A stretch of DNA of 64,000 nt from an uncultured Bacteroidota bacterium. GTDB taxonomy: Bacteria; Bacteroidota; Bacteroidia; Chitinophagales; Chitinophagaceae. The DNA lies in assembly GCA_903927185.1 (NCBI GenBank), contig CAIYLW010000032.1, positions 1-64,000 on the forward strand. The letters are read 5' to 3'. The position numbers and the translations under genes were made by a program. Positions within the stretch are counted from its first letter, which is position 1. The number at the start of each line of letters is the position of its first letter. Positions 1-9,337 of the stretch are shown piece after piece. The notes beneath the pieces were generated by a model. The model saw only the letters and a program-made list of their open reading frames with translations. It ran no database searches and was not told the DNA's origin.

Positions 1-97
1 AAACAATTATTAGTTGTGCTTTTGTAGCAATAAAATTTGCACTGGTGTTTTTAATGATCCACTGATCATTTTGAAATAGAAGTTGTTGGGTATTCAT
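1..97 (-). CDS. FIST-domain-like protein, N-terminal fragment (partial)
   Basis: An open frame starts at an ATG on the minus strand at base 97 and runs off the left edge after 32 residues. The visible peptide begins MNTQQLLFQND, has QW near residue 12 and ends FIATKAQLIIV. Aromatic residues followed by a buried AQLIIV strand are typical of the start of FIST N-domain sensory proteins of Bacteroidota, which bind small ligands such as amino acids. The family call is an inference from this short stretch. The frame itself is plausible because it is open to the edge. Confidence 0.45.
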   Translation of the reverse strand, partial: MNTQQLLFQNDQWIIKNTSANFIATKAQLIIV

Positions 98-279
98 ACA
101 AGTGGGTTAAATATTAATACAATTTAGTATCTAATTAGATTACTACCAATATTTTATTAATATGAATTACACAAGAAAGCATAGTGCTTATAAGCTTCGG
201 TGATTTTCACGAAAAAAATCGGTGTTTTAACTGAGTTGTTTAATCAGTAAGCGCTTTATTTTTAATAAAAATTTTAAAC

Positions 280-573
280 ATGGAATTTAAGGATACATTA
301 ATTCAATTTGAAATTAATGACTCATTAGTAGTTGGCCTGTTAAATGGGGATATTACTTTTTGGGAATTCCGTTCAAATTCTCGTGAATTTAAAAAGGTAT
401 TTCAAGATGGAATTTTTAAAAATAGAATATCCTTCACAGAAATTAATGAAACAACTGAAAAATTGATTGACGCATTATACCATTCACTTGAGGATCAATT
501 AATTAAAAATCCAATGATTAAATTTATTGACAGAGAAACCATCGAACTAATTGGTTTTGGAAATCGAATTTGA
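280..573 (+). CDS. hypothetical protein, 97 aa
   Basis: A small cytoplasmic protein with no signal peptide or membrane segment. It begins MEFKDTLIQFEIND and has alternating hydrophobic residues that suggest an N-terminal beta sheet followed by one or two helices around residues 50-75. I do not recognise a family. An AT-rich leader of about 180 bases precedes the ATG, and no clear ribosome binding site is seen, which is normal for Bacteroidota. It stands alone on the plus strand and its codon use resembles that of its neighbours. Confidence 0.55.
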   Translation: MEFKDTLIQFEINDSLVVGLLNGDITFWEFRSNSREFKKVFQDGIFKNRISFTEINETTEKLIDALYHSLEDQLIKNPMIKFIDRETIELIGFGNRI

Positions 574-709
574 AATCTTTCGCTAAAGTAAAATGTTGTT
601 TTAATATATATTTAAATCTTCTGCCCAATAAAAAGAGCAAAAAAACGTTACTAGCGTACAGATTTTACCCCAAAGTAGTTTATCTACTTTTTGAAAGAAG
701 CTGATTAGC

Positions 710-1258
710 ATGAAAAAAAGGCATTCAATTTATATCTTACTAACCGTTTTGTTTTTGTCGTCATGTATCAAAGCATATGAACCGATAGTGGCGCCTGTGA
801 TTCCAGTGGTAAAAGTTAAACCAATAGTGCCCTATGCAATTACAGACATTGCAGGTACCTATAAAGGAGGCACTTTGTTTTTAGTGAAATCCTTACTTGA
901 TTCTGTTACTTATAAAACATTAGATGATACCAGTAGCTTTTCGCTCACTAATTATATTAATGACTCTGTAATTGTGAGCTTAAATACTAGCCAAGGAGTC
1001 TCCTACAAAAGATACAAGTTAGGGTTAATAGATACTTTGCATACAACAGAAGCTACGGTTTTTAAGTTTCAAAAAACATTATTAGATAGTTCCTATTACT
1101 TGTATAACAAGGTTTTTAATTTAGAAATAACATTGTACTATCCTAATATTCAGAAAAAATCAATTGCTGTTATTTCTAATAACAGTATTGCAGCTAACAC
1201 CCCCAATTATATCTATACCGAAAATGTAGATATAAGTGCTTTTTTGCTACCTAAATAA
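710..1258 (+). CDS. putative lipoprotein, 182 aa
   Basis: The N-terminus is a lipoprotein signal: KKRH, a hydrophobic stretch at residues 6-17, then the lipobox LSSC with the acylated cysteine at residue 19. The mature part starts with a proline/valine-rich linker to about residue 42, then a beta-rich domain opening with ITDIAGTYKG. That opening resembles lipocalin-like extracytoplasmic domains, but the resemblance is weak. It probably sits at the inner or outer membrane facing the periplasm. No operon partner is close: the next gene starts about 110 bases downstream. Function unknown. Confidence 0.7.
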   Translation: MKKRHSIYILLTVLFLSSCIKAYEPIVAPVIPVVKVKPIVPYAITDIAGTYKGGTLFLVKSLLDSVTYKTLDDTSSFSLTNYINDSVIVSLNTSQGVSYKRYKLGLIDTLHTTEATVFKFQKTLLDSSYYLYNKVFNLEITLYYPNIQKKSIAVISNNSIAANTPNYIYTENVDISAFLLPK

Positions 1259-1366
1259 CCTTGCAACTACTTATCTTGACTGATTCTTTTTGAAATTGTA
1301 TTGCTGATTATGTTGTAAATTAGAAGGAATATATTCTTTCAGATTGTAATTTCTAAATCAGATACA

Positions 1367-1678
1367 ATGAACAAAAAGCATCCACACAAACATCCAACCG
1401 TAAAAAAACCTAAACCCAATCATTTCTGGGTGGTGCTTGTAATTAGTGTTATTATTTGTGCTTATTGGATAAGCGGATTATTTATCAATGCCTATAGGAA
1501 TCCAGGCATTGCTGAAGCATACCAATTACTTTGGCTGCCAATGGTTATGTGCATTTGTTGTTTGCCGGTATATCTGTTTGTTCATTTAAACAAAGATCAT
1601 TTTAAACGAAACTCAGTATTTTGGATCCCAGTGATATTAATTATAGCAACCGGATTAATAATGCTTATCTATAAATAA
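1367..1678 (+). CDS. small membrane protein with three predicted helices, 103 aa
   Basis: A His/Lys/Pro-rich cytoplasmic N-terminus (residues 1-19) is followed by hydrophobic segments at about 21-42, 55-73 and 84-102. The second segment contains a CICC cysteine cluster. No recognised domain. It converges with the deaminase gene downstream, 24 bases away. The calls of membrane location and reality rest on the hydrophobicity pattern and a clean ATG. Confidence 0.6.
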   Translation: MNKKHPHKHPTVKKPKPNHFWVVLVISVIICAYWISGLFINAYRNPGIAEAYQLLWLPMVMCICCLPVYLFVHLNKDHFKRNSVFWIPVILIIATGLIMLIYK

Positions 1679-1702
1679 AGATGCAGATCCCAAACTTGGA
1701 TT

Positions 1703-2200
1703 TTAAACATCTGATTCATTGAATGATAAAACCAGATGTTTAATGTTTGTGGTTACTCTACGAAAAGTTACACCAGCACTATTTAACATCATTCTTGAAG
1801 CTTTGGACGAGTCAGTTCCTTCATATTTGTCTGATAAATAGATCACTTCAATAATACCAGATTGAATAATGGATTTGGTACATTCATTACAAGGAAACAA
1901 CGCAGTATAAATTCTACACCCATGCAAATCCATACCAATATTATTTAGGATGGCATTTAATTCAGCGTGACAAACAAATGCATATTTTGTTTCTAAGAAT
2001 TCGCCTTGTTTTGCCCAAGGGAAGGAATCATCACTACAGCCAGCGGGAAGCCCATTATATCCTGCTCCTACTATTCTGTTCTTATCATTTACAATACAGG
2101 CTCCTACTTGTGTATTAGGGTCCTTACTTCTTTTTGCAGAAAGTAGTGCTACGCCCATAAAATATTCATCCCAGTTTATATAATCTTCTCTTTTTTTCAC
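1703..2200 (-). CDS. dCMP/cytidine deaminase family protein
   Basis: A zinc-dependent deaminase of the deoxycytidylate deaminase (ComEB-like) family, which converts dCMP to dUMP to feed thymidylate synthesis. The zinc site is complete: HAELNAI with His78 and the proton-shuttling Glu80, then PCNEC with Cys104 and Cys107. Upstream residues NTQVGACIV and AGYNGLP are the usual family signatures. At 165 aa the length is normal. It lies 42 bases downstream of the aminotransferase on the same strand and may be co-transcribed with it. Substrate dCMP is inferred from the family; a cytidine-type substrate cannot be excluded. Confidence 0.88.
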   Translation of the reverse strand: MKKREDYINWDEYFMGVALLSAKRSKDPNTQVGACIVNDKNRIVGAGYNGLPAGCSDDSFPWAKQGEFLETKYAFVCHAELNAILNNIGMDLHGCRIYTALFPCNECTKSIIQSGIIEVIYLSDKYEGTDSSKASRMMLNSAGVTFRRVTTNIKHLVLSFNESDV

Positions 2201-2242
2201 AATAAAGACTTTAGATTTTGTATGATTACGAAAGTATGAATT

Positions 2243-3802
2243 TTAAAAACCACTAAACCATTTTTCAATAATAGCATCTTCTGTTTTTACTGTATTTTTA
2301 AAACTATATTCATTGCTTTCAGTATCGTATAAATAATCCAATTGGTATTTTCGGAAGTTGGTAGCTGTATCTTCTATTGCATCCATTATTTTTACCATTT
2401 CTAAATTTGTCATTGTTGGATGTATGGATAATCTAATCCATCCTGGCTTACAGGATAAGTCGCCTGAATGAATCATATCTAGGAGTTCGTATGACTCGAT
2501 TTCATTTACGTGTAAAAGCAAATGCCCGTAAGTTCCCGCACAAGCACATCCGCCGCGGGTTTGAATTCCGAATCGATCGTTCAGTATTTTTACAATGAGG
2601 TTAAAATGTGCTCCTTTAACAATGAAGGAAATTACGCCGAGTCTTTTTTTATTCTCTCCTTCTAAAACTTCTATCGTATCTATTTTTGCAAAACGGTCAA
2701 ATATAATTTTAAGTAGTTCTTCTTCTCTTTTTTGAATATTTTCTACTCCCATCGCTTCTTTCAATTTTACGCTCATTGCTACTTTAATCCCTTGTAAAAA
2801 AGGTGGGGTGCCACCATCTTCACGGTGTTCAATGTCGGTAATATACTCGTGTACTTTCCAAGGGTTCGTATAAACCACTGTTCCCCCGCCTGGTTGATCA
2901 GGTATAATATTTTTATATATTTTTTTATTGAAGATCAGAACCCCAGAGCTGCCAGGGCCACCTAAAAATTTATGAGGCGAAAAATAGATAGCATCCAGAT
3001 GCGAACCATTTTCAGCGGGATGCATATTAATATTAATATATGGAGCCGAACAGGCAAAGTCTACAAAGCATAATCCATCAAATTCATGAATTAATTTTGC
3101 AATTTCGTAGTAAGGGGTTTGAATTCCCGTAACATTTGAGCAACCAGTAATAGCAGCAATTTTATTTTTTTTGTATTTATACTTTTCAAGAAGGGTTTTG
3201 AAATATAGTAAATCTACATTTCCATCATCATCAGATTTGATGATTTCAACGGTTGCGATTGTTTCTAACCATGTTGTTTGATTAGAATGATGTTCCATAT
3301 GGGTAACAAAAACAATGGGCTTTAATACATCATCTATTTGCAGGTAGTCGTTAAAAAACTGATGAATGTTTCGAACATTTTCTTTAAGGGTTTCACTTTT
3401 AGGAATCATGCCTTGCTTAACATAGTCCATAATTCTTTCAGGCATTTTTAATCCAAGTATACGTTGTAATTTATTCACAGCACCCGTCATGCCACTTCCA
3501 CAAAATATCAGCACATCATTATTATCGGCACCTACATGTTTTTTTACAATTAATTTGGCTTCTTCATAGGCCTTTGTCATCAGCGTTCCAGTAACTGTTG
3601 TTTCAGTATGTGTATTTGCCAAAAAAGGCATGAGTTCTTTTTGTATAGTTTCTTCTATTGGCTGGTAACATCTACCGCTAGCAGTCCAGTCGGCATAAAT
3701 AATTTGTTTTTCACCTAAAGGGGAGATAAAATTTTGTTGATGACCAATTATATTATTGCGAAATTTTTCAAAGTATTGTTCCAGAGGGGTAGGGACTTGC
3801 AT
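2243..3802 (-). CDS. class V aminotransferase / cysteine desulfurase-like PLP enzyme
   Basis: A fold-type I PLP enzyme of 519 aa. Visible signatures are the phosphate-cup motif CGSGMTGAVN (about 101-110), HHSN (171-174), the cofactor aspartate in FVDFA (Asp248), the Schiff-base lysine in SPHKFLGGPG (Lys278) and a C-terminal cysteine-rich loop RGGCACAGTYGH. This layout matches the large class V group often annotated as selenocysteine lyase or cysteine desulfurase. The real substrate is not deducible: no suf or isc genes are near. A strong hairpin at 3861-3898 separates it from acs, so it probably has its own promoter. Confidence 0.85.
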   Translation of the reverse strand: MQVPTPLEQYFEKFRNNIIGHQQNFISPLGEKQIIYADWTASGRCYQPIEETIQKELMPFLANTHTETTVTGTLMTKAYEEAKLIVKKHVGADNNDVLIFCGSGMTGAVNKLQRILGLKMPERIMDYVKQGMIPKSETLKENVRNIHQFFNDYLQIDDVLKPIVFVTHMEHHSNQTTWLETIATVEIIKSDDDGNVDLLYFKTLLEKYKYKKNKIAAITGCSNVTGIQTPYYEIAKLIHEFDGLCFVDFACSAPYININMHPAENGSHLDAIYFSPHKFLGGPGSSGVLIFNKKIYKNIIPDQPGGGTVVYTNPWKVHEYITDIEHREDGGTPPFLQGIKVAMSVKLKEAMGVENIQKREEELLKIIFDRFAKIDTIEVLEGENKKRLGVISFIVKGAHFNLIVKILNDRFGIQTRGGCACAGTYGHLLLHVNEIESYELLDMIHSGDLSCKPGWIRLSIHPTMTNLEMVKIMDAIEDTATNFRKYQLDYLYDTESNEYSFKNTVKTEDAIIEKWFSGF

Positions 3803-3860
3803 GGCTATTATTTTGATACAGTCCTTAAAATTAGTGAAAGGGTTTTGTAAACCTAAATAA

Positions 3861-3898
3861 TAAGCCGTCCTCTGCGAACAATGCGGAGGGACGGCTTA
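3861..3898 (-). terminator. rho-independent-type hairpin after acs
   Basis: A ten-base-pair GC-rich perfect stem (3861-3870 with 3889-3898), extended by a few further pairs with one bulge, lies between the acs stop at 3918 and the aminotransferase start at 3802. On the minus strand it is followed by a T-rich stretch. It fits a terminator for acs. Confidence 0.7.
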
Positions 3899-3917
3899 AA
3901 AAGGTCTGCTTTAGTAT

Positions 3918-5855
3918 TTATAGCTTTCCGTTTTTGATTTCTTCTACCACACCTGGATCTAAAAGTGTGGAGATATCGCCAACATTATCTAAATCGCCTT
4001 CAGCAATTTTGCGCAAGATTCTGCGCATTATTTTTCCGCTTCTGGTTTTTGGCAATCCGGTTACAAATTGAATTTTATCAGGTTTAGCAATAGCACCAAT
4101 AATTCTTGTTATGGTTTGAATAATATCTTTTCTAACAAGATCTGCAGTTCCATGAGTATCCTGCCCGTGAGAACCTTGATAAATAACATAAGCATAAATA
4201 CCTTGTCCCTTTATATCATGCGGATAACCCACAACCGCACTTTCCACTACGCCAGAGTGCATATTTATGGCATTTTCAAGTTCTGCCGTTCCAATTCTAT
4301 GTCCACTTACATTTAGCACGTCATCAACGCGTCCAGTGATTCTAAAGAATCCATTCTTATCTTTTAAAGCACCATCGCCAGTAAAATACATACCAGGATA
4401 AGTGGCGAAATAATTTGTTCTGCACCTTTCATGATCTCCGTAAGTTGTACGAAGAATACCAGGCCAGGGACCTTTGATGCATAGATTTCCAGAAATTGTT
4501 TCATCTCCTTCAGCTACAATTTCTTTTCCATTTTCATCTACTAAAACCATTTGTAATCCTGGCATTGGAAGAGTAGCCCAGCTTGGAACTGCGGGGGTTA
4601 TACCAGCTAGGTTAGAAATTAATGTTCCACCAGTTTCTGTTTGCCACCAAGTATCTACGATTGGGCATTTCTTTTTTCCAACATTCTCATCATACCAATG
4701 CCATGCTTCTTCATTAATTGGTTCACCTACTGTTCCTAAGACTTTTAAAGAGCTAAGATTTTTTCCTTGTAAGGGCCCTAAACCAAAACCCATTAAACTA
4801 CGAATAGCGGTAGGAGCGGTATAAAGAATATTCACTTTGAATTTATCTACAATATCCCAGAATCTTCCTGCATCGGGGTATGTAGGGACTCCTTCAAAAA
4901 TCAATGATGTTGCTCCAGCACTAAGAGGTCCATATATAATATAGCTATGGCCAGTAATCCAACCGATATCGGCAGTACAGAAATGGATATCACCAGTTTG
5001 ATATTGGAATACATTTACAAAAGTATAATTAGTATATACCATATAACCACCGCATGTATGAACAACGCCTTTAGGTTTTCCAGTGGAGCCGGAAGTATAT
5101 AATATAAAAAGTGGATCTTCAGCATCCATTTCTACTGCTGGGTAATCATGTAAACCAAGGGTCTCTACTTTTTTAATTTCATCTTCCCACCAAAGATCAC
5201 GTCCTTTAATCATTGATATTGGAGTGCGTGTTCTAGTGGCTACAATTACTTTTTTTACGGTTCTATTTCCGATAAGAGCATCATCAATCACAGATTTTAA
5301 TGGAATATCTTTTGCGCCTCGATATGCGCCATCGCAGGTAACAATAAATTCTGCTTGAGCATCATATAAACGATCAGCAATACTTTGGGCTGAAAAACCT
5401 CCAAAAATTACTGAATGAATGGCTCCGATTCTTGCACAAGCTAATACAGCAATGGCAAGCTCAGGTATCATGCCCATATAAATACAAACGCGATCACCTT
5501 TTTTAACTCCATTATTATTGAGTACATGGGCAAATTGACAAACTTTCTCGTGTAGTTTTTTATAAGTAATAATTCGATGGTGTTCATCTGGATCGTTGGG
5601 TTCCCAAATTAATGCGGGCATGTCACCAGATTTTTCGAGATGTCTATCCAGACAATTTTCAGTAATATTTAATTTACCTCCTTTGAACCATTCAATTTTC
5701 GGCTCTGTAAAATTCCAATTGAGAGTGGTATGCCATTTTTTTCGCCAAATAAAATTTTCAGCAACAGATGACCAGAATTCAGCTGGATCTTCAATGCTTC
5801 GTTTGTATTCAGCCTTATATTGTTCAAAGCTAGTGATTTGATAAGGATAATGCAT
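3918..5855 (-). CDS. acs: acetyl-CoA synthetase (acetate--CoA ligase, AMP-forming)
   Basis: Converts acetate, ATP and CoA to acetyl-CoA through an acetyl-AMP intermediate in the cytoplasm. The 645-residue length is that of canonical Acs. Visible motifs are the P-loop YTSGSTGKPKG (253-263), DTWWQTETGG in the acetate pocket, the hinge region GRVDDVLNVSGHR, and the C-terminal KTRSGKIMRR, in which Lys608 is the lysine that is reversibly acetylated in this family. The residue W in DTWWQTE favours acetate over longer acids. It is a single-gene unit. The divergent MHS transporter starting at 6087 may supply carboxylate substrates, but that link is only positional. Confidence 0.97.
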   Translation of the reverse strand: MHYPYQITSFEQYKAEYKRSIEDPAEFWSSVAENFIWRKKWHTTLNWNFTEPKIEWFKGGKLNITENCLDRHLEKSGDMPALIWEPNDPDEHHRIITYKKLHEKVCQFAHVLNNNGVKKGDRVCIYMGMIPELAIAVLACARIGAIHSVIFGGFSAQSIADRLYDAQAEFIVTCDGAYRGAKDIPLKSVIDDALIGNRTVKKVIVATRTRTPISMIKGRDLWWEDEIKKVETLGLHDYPAVEMDAEDPLFILYTSGSTGKPKGVVHTCGGYMVYTNYTFVNVFQYQTGDIHFCTADIGWITGHSYIIYGPLSAGATSLIFEGVPTYPDAGRFWDIVDKFKVNILYTAPTAIRSLMGFGLGPLQGKNLSSLKVLGTVGEPINEEAWHWYDENVGKKKCPIVDTWWQTETGGTLISNLAGITPAVPSWATLPMPGLQMVLVDENGKEIVAEGDETISGNLCIKGPWPGILRTTYGDHERCRTNYFATYPGMYFTGDGALKDKNGFFRITGRVDDVLNVSGHRIGTAELENAINMHSGVVESAVVGYPHDIKGQGIYAYVIYQGSHGQDTHGTADLVRKDIIQTITRIIGAIAKPDKIQFVTGLPKTRSGKIMRRILRKIAEGDLDNVGDISTLLDPGVVEEIKNGKL

Positions 5856-6086
5856 GGCAATCGATTTAAGAACTCTAATGTACAGCAGAAAATTTTTTTT
5901 TCGGCATTAGCAAAGCGATATTTGTTATTTTAATGTTTCAATAGCATTTTTCAATCAAGCAATTGAATAAACATTAGCATTATTAAATCAAAAAGTATTT
6001 TTAAAAAATATCAGATAACAAATTTTAGAATACTTATGAACTCATAATAAAATCATATCTTAATTTTCGAAGCCAAAAATTGTCCC

Positions 6087-7625
6087 ATGAGTGATCAAGA
6101 TAAAACTAAAGGAATCTGGAAAGTAATCGGTGCCTCATCTTTGGGTACCTTAATTGAATGGTACGATTTCTATATATTCGGAAGTCTTGCTGTGGTTATT
6201 GCAAACCAGTTTTTTCCTAAAACAAACCCAACAGCAGCTTTACTTTCAACCCTAGCAACCTTTGCTGCAGGTTTTATAGTACGACCTTTTGGAGCTTTGG
6301 TTTTTGGTAGATTGGGCGATTTAGTAGGTCGTAAATATACATTTCTTCTAACCTTAGTTTTGATGGGAGGTTCTACTTTTGCTATTGGCTGTATACCTAG
6401 TTACGAAAGCATTGGTTTTATAGCACCTATTCTAGTTCTTGTGTTTCGATTAATTCAAGGATTGGCGCTTGGTGGTGAATATGGAGGGGCTGCAACTTAT
6501 GTAGCAGAACATGCACCTGTTAATAGAAGAGGATATTTTACTTCTTGGATTCAAACTACTGCAACACTTGGATTATTCATTTCTCTCGGCGTAATATTAA
6601 TGACTCGTCATTTTCTTGATGCAGATCAAGCAAAATCAATTGCAAAATTTAATGACTGGGGTTGGAGAATTCCTTTCTGGATTTCTAGTTTGTTGGTTTT
6701 GGTATCTATCTATATCAGATTGCGAATGGCTGAATCGCCAATGTATACAAAGTTGAAGTCTGAAGGAAAAACTTCAGTAAATCCTTTGAAAGAAAGTTTT
6801 GGACATAAAGCAAATTTAAAAATGGTATTACTTGCGTTGTTCGGAGCAACAATGGGACAAGGCGTTGTATGGTATACTGGTCAGTTCTATGCCCAATCTT
6901 TTATTGAAAATGTTTGTAAGGTTGAATTTGATCAGTCAAGAACCATCTTGATTTGGGGCATTTTATTTGCTACGCCTTTCTTTGTTGTATTTGCTACTTT
7001 AAGTGATAAGATAGGAAGAAAATGGATTATGCTTTCTGGAATGTTCTTAGCAATTATCTCTTATAACTATTTATTTACATCTCTCTACAATATTGCAGAT
7101 TCCAAACAAAAAACTGAAATAGTTGCAAATACGAAAATTGAAACAACCATTAAAGTAATTCCAAATTCGACGGACTCCATTCGTAAAATAGTAACGAAAT
7201 CCTATTTTACTGATGGGATGAGTATGGTAAATACAAAAACTGATACAGCGTATTCCACTTCAGGTAAAATAACTAAGAAACCTGTAGTAGCTATTTCAAA
7301 AACCTTAAGCAGTAGCGATTATTGGAAAATGGTTGGTATCGTATTTATATTGATACTTTATGTAACCTTAGTGTATGGTCCAATTGCAGCATTCTTAGTA
7401 GAATTATTCCCAACTAAAATTAGATATACATCTATGTCATTACCTTATCATATTGGGAATGGTGTTTTTGGAGGGTTAACGCCCTTTATCGCAACATTAC
7501 TGACTACCATTTATGTAGATAACAAGATTGTTGGGTTGATGTATCCAATCATAATTGCTACGGTATGTTTGGTAATTGGTGCAGTTTACATAAGTAACAG
7601 AATTGATCCTGAAGTTGACCAATAG
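6087..7625 (+). CDS. MFS transporter, metabolite:H+ symporter (MHS) type
   Basis: An inner-membrane secondary transporter of 512 aa in the family of ProP, KgtP and ShiA. Signatures are LIEWYDFYIFG at the start of helix 1, the motif A loop GRLGDLVGRK, the second-half repeat SDKIGRKW, and RLIQGLALGGEYGGAATY. It carries an unusual hydrophilic Thr/Lys/Ser-rich insertion at about residues 334-412 between helices 8 and 9, which makes it longer than typical 430-450 residue relatives. The substrate is probably a small carboxylate or osmolyte. The short membrane protein at 7661 follows by 35 bases and may be co-transcribed. Confidence 0.9.
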   Translation: MSDQDKTKGIWKVIGASSLGTLIEWYDFYIFGSLAVVIANQFFPKTNPTAALLSTLATFAAGFIVRPFGALVFGRLGDLVGRKYTFLLTLVLMGGSTFAIGCIPSYESIGFIAPILVLVFRLIQGLALGGEYGGAATYVAEHAPVNRRGYFTSWIQTTATLGLFISLGVILMTRHFLDADQAKSIAKFNDWGWRIPFWISSLLVLVSIYIRLRMAESPMYTKLKSEGKTSVNPLKESFGHKANLKMVLLALFGATMGQGVVWYTGQFYAQSFIENVCKVEFDQSRTILIWGILFATPFFVVFATLSDKIGRKWIMLSGMFLAIISYNYLFTSLYNIADSKQKTEIVANTKIETTIKVIPNSTDSIRKIVTKSYFTDGMSMVNTKTDTAYSTSGKITKKPVVAISKTLSSSDYWKMVGIVFILILYVTLVYGPIAAFLVELFPTKIRYTSMSLPYHIGNGVFGGLTPFIATLLTTIYVDNKIVGLMYPIIIATVCLVIGAVYISNRIDPEVDQ

Positions 7626-7660
7626 AACAATCTTCTATTAATAGCATAAAACATAAAAAC

Positions 7661-7924
7661 ATGAATGCGTTAAAAAAATATCTTGGTTTAGTATGGATTG
7701 TCTTAGGACCGCTTGCGATTCATTATCTATTACAAACTGCGAGTAGTGAAATTGCCAAAAAACCAGGTAATGATACTATGATTCAATGGGGTGTGTTTAT
7801 CACCGTTTTTTATCCAATTGCAATTGGTTTTATTTTATTTGGTTTATATGCATTGGAAGGCAATTATGATCATATACCTGAGAAGAGTGCTGAATTAGTA
7901 GATTACGAAAGCAAGCCTTTATAG
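7661..7924 (+). CDS. small two-helix membrane protein, 87 aa
   Basis: Two hydrophobic segments (about 8-24 and 44-65) and a charged C-terminal tail ending YESKPL. It lies directly behind the MHS transporter on the same strand and is likely part of the same transcript. Small two-helix proteins of this general shape accompany MFS carriers in several Bacteroidota, so an accessory role is conceivable, but none is shown. It converges with the permease gene, three bases from its stop. Confidence 0.65.
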   Translation: MNALKKYLGLVWIVLGPLAIHYLLQTASSEIAKKPGNDTMIQWGVFITVFYPIAIGFILFGLYALEGNYDHIPEKSAELVDYESKPL

Positions 7925-7927
7925 TGT

Positions 7928-9313
7928 TTATTGGATTTCATTTCTTTTCCAGAAAAAATAAAATGGAATTCCTGTTGCAATTAATGCCAATCCAGATAAT
8001 GCCTCTTTAGGTTGATTCTGGAGTGTTACGGTAATTAATAAAGTGCAAAAGATTAAAAAGAAAATAGGCGTAAAAGGATACGCAAATACTTTATAAAAAC
8101 GTGGTTCATTTGGTAAACGCTTACGCATTAAAATTACTGCTAGGGCTGTTGCGCCATAAAAAATAAAAGCAGAAAAAATAAGCATATCTGTGAGTTGATC
8201 AAAAGTGCCAGACCAGATTAGTAAGACCGACCAAATTCCCTGAAGCCATAATGAAACTGCAGGAGTTTTATAAGTAGGATGGATAATTGAAGCAGGTTTG
8301 TAAAAATTATTATCTCTTGCCATAGCATAAAAAAGCCGGGCAGATGTTAGAATAGTACTATTGGTTGCATTGAAAGTGGTAATAAGAATTAATACAGCTA
8401 CAAAAAGTTCGCCCCACTTACCCCAAACAACTTTCATTACTTCTACTGCAGCAATCTGATTAGGGTGATGACTCATTTCAATTATAGAATCGATGGGTAA
8501 TACATAGAGATAAACTACATTAAGCAAAACATAAACTAGAATAATAATTAGGGTTCCAATTCCCAAAGACAAAGGAATATTTCGTTTGGGATTTTTAATT
8601 TCCTCTCCTATCAAACCTACACAATTCCATCCTTCATATCCCCAAAATGCACCCAGACTTGCAATAGTAATAGCTTTGATGATTTGCCAATAAGACCAAC
8701 TATGATTGGCATGAATACTTGCGGTAGTTAAATTACTAATTTTTCCCATCGGCGCAGAAAGGCCAGCAAAAACAATAACTGCAGCAGCAGATAACATTAA
8801 GACAGTCATTATTCTGCTCAATTTCTCTGCGTATTGAATTCCTTTGTAATTAATATAAGTTAGTAAAAGCAACAGAAAAGAGGCTAGTAATTTAACTGAT
8901 AAATTATCAATCAATATTCCGCCATTAGAGTTATGATTAAATGAAAATTCAGGAAGAGGAATGATACTATTGAATGATTGAGCAAAAATATATGCAAGCG
9001 CAGCTATCGAGGCAGTTTTTAATACTACAAAATTTGCCCAGCCATAGATGTATGCAAAAAAACGATTGTATACTTTTTGGAAATAAAAATATTCACCACC
9101 TGAATTTGGAAACATACCAGCCATTTCTGCGGTACAAAGAGCCCCTGCTAAGCTGATGATGCCTGCAAGAACCCAACAAAGCAAAACCAATATAGGTGAT
9201 TGAAGTGTAGCCGCCATCATGGCTACTTTCTTAAAAACGCCTGACCCCAAGATTACACTTATAACAACAAAAATAGCTGATCGCAGTCCTAATGAAGCGG
9301 TTAGTTTTTGCAA
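7928..9313 (-). CDS. APC-family amino-acid permease
   Basis: An inner-membrane amino-acid transporter of 461 aa with about 12 hydrophobic segments. The first helix carries the APC signature VILGSGVFKK (unwound GSG substrate site), and the region around residues 215-235 reads ASLGAFWGYEGWNCVG, as in the LAT/serine-threonine exchanger branch. It is the last gene of a four-gene minus-strand unit with an N-acyl-D-amino-acid deacylase, a DUF1611 protein and a dipeptide epimerase (24-base gap to the epimerase). The context suggests import of D-amino acids or amino acids freed from muropeptides. The exact substrate is inferred only. Confidence 0.88.
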   Translation of the reverse strand: MQKLTASLGLRSAIFVVISVILGSGVFKKVAMMAATLQSPILVLLCWVLAGIISLAGALCTAEMAGMFPNSGGEYFYFQKVYNRFFAYIYGWANFVVLKTASIAALAYIFAQSFNSIIPLPEFSFNHNSNGGILIDNLSVKLLASFLLLLLTYINYKGIQYAEKLSRIMTVLMLSAAAVIVFAGLSAPMGKISNLTTASIHANHSWSYWQIIKAITIASLGAFWGYEGWNCVGLIGEEIKNPKRNIPLSLGIGTLIIILVYVLLNVVYLYVLPIDSIIEMSHHPNQIAAVEVMKVVWGKWGELFVAVLILITTFNATNSTILTSARLFYAMARDNNFYKPASIIHPTYKTPAVSLWLQGIWSVLLIWSGTFDQLTDMLIFSAFIFYGATALAVILMRKRLPNEPRFYKVFAYPFTPIFFLIFCTLLITVTLQNQPKEALSGLALIATGIPFYFFWKRNEIQ

Positions 9314-9337
9314 AATATTAATCGGATTTAAAAATGG

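Noticed and set aside
4068..4824. Plus-strand open frames inside acs.
   Set aside because: They are antisense to a full-length acetyl-CoA synthetase with intact motifs, with no family match and no promoter-like context.
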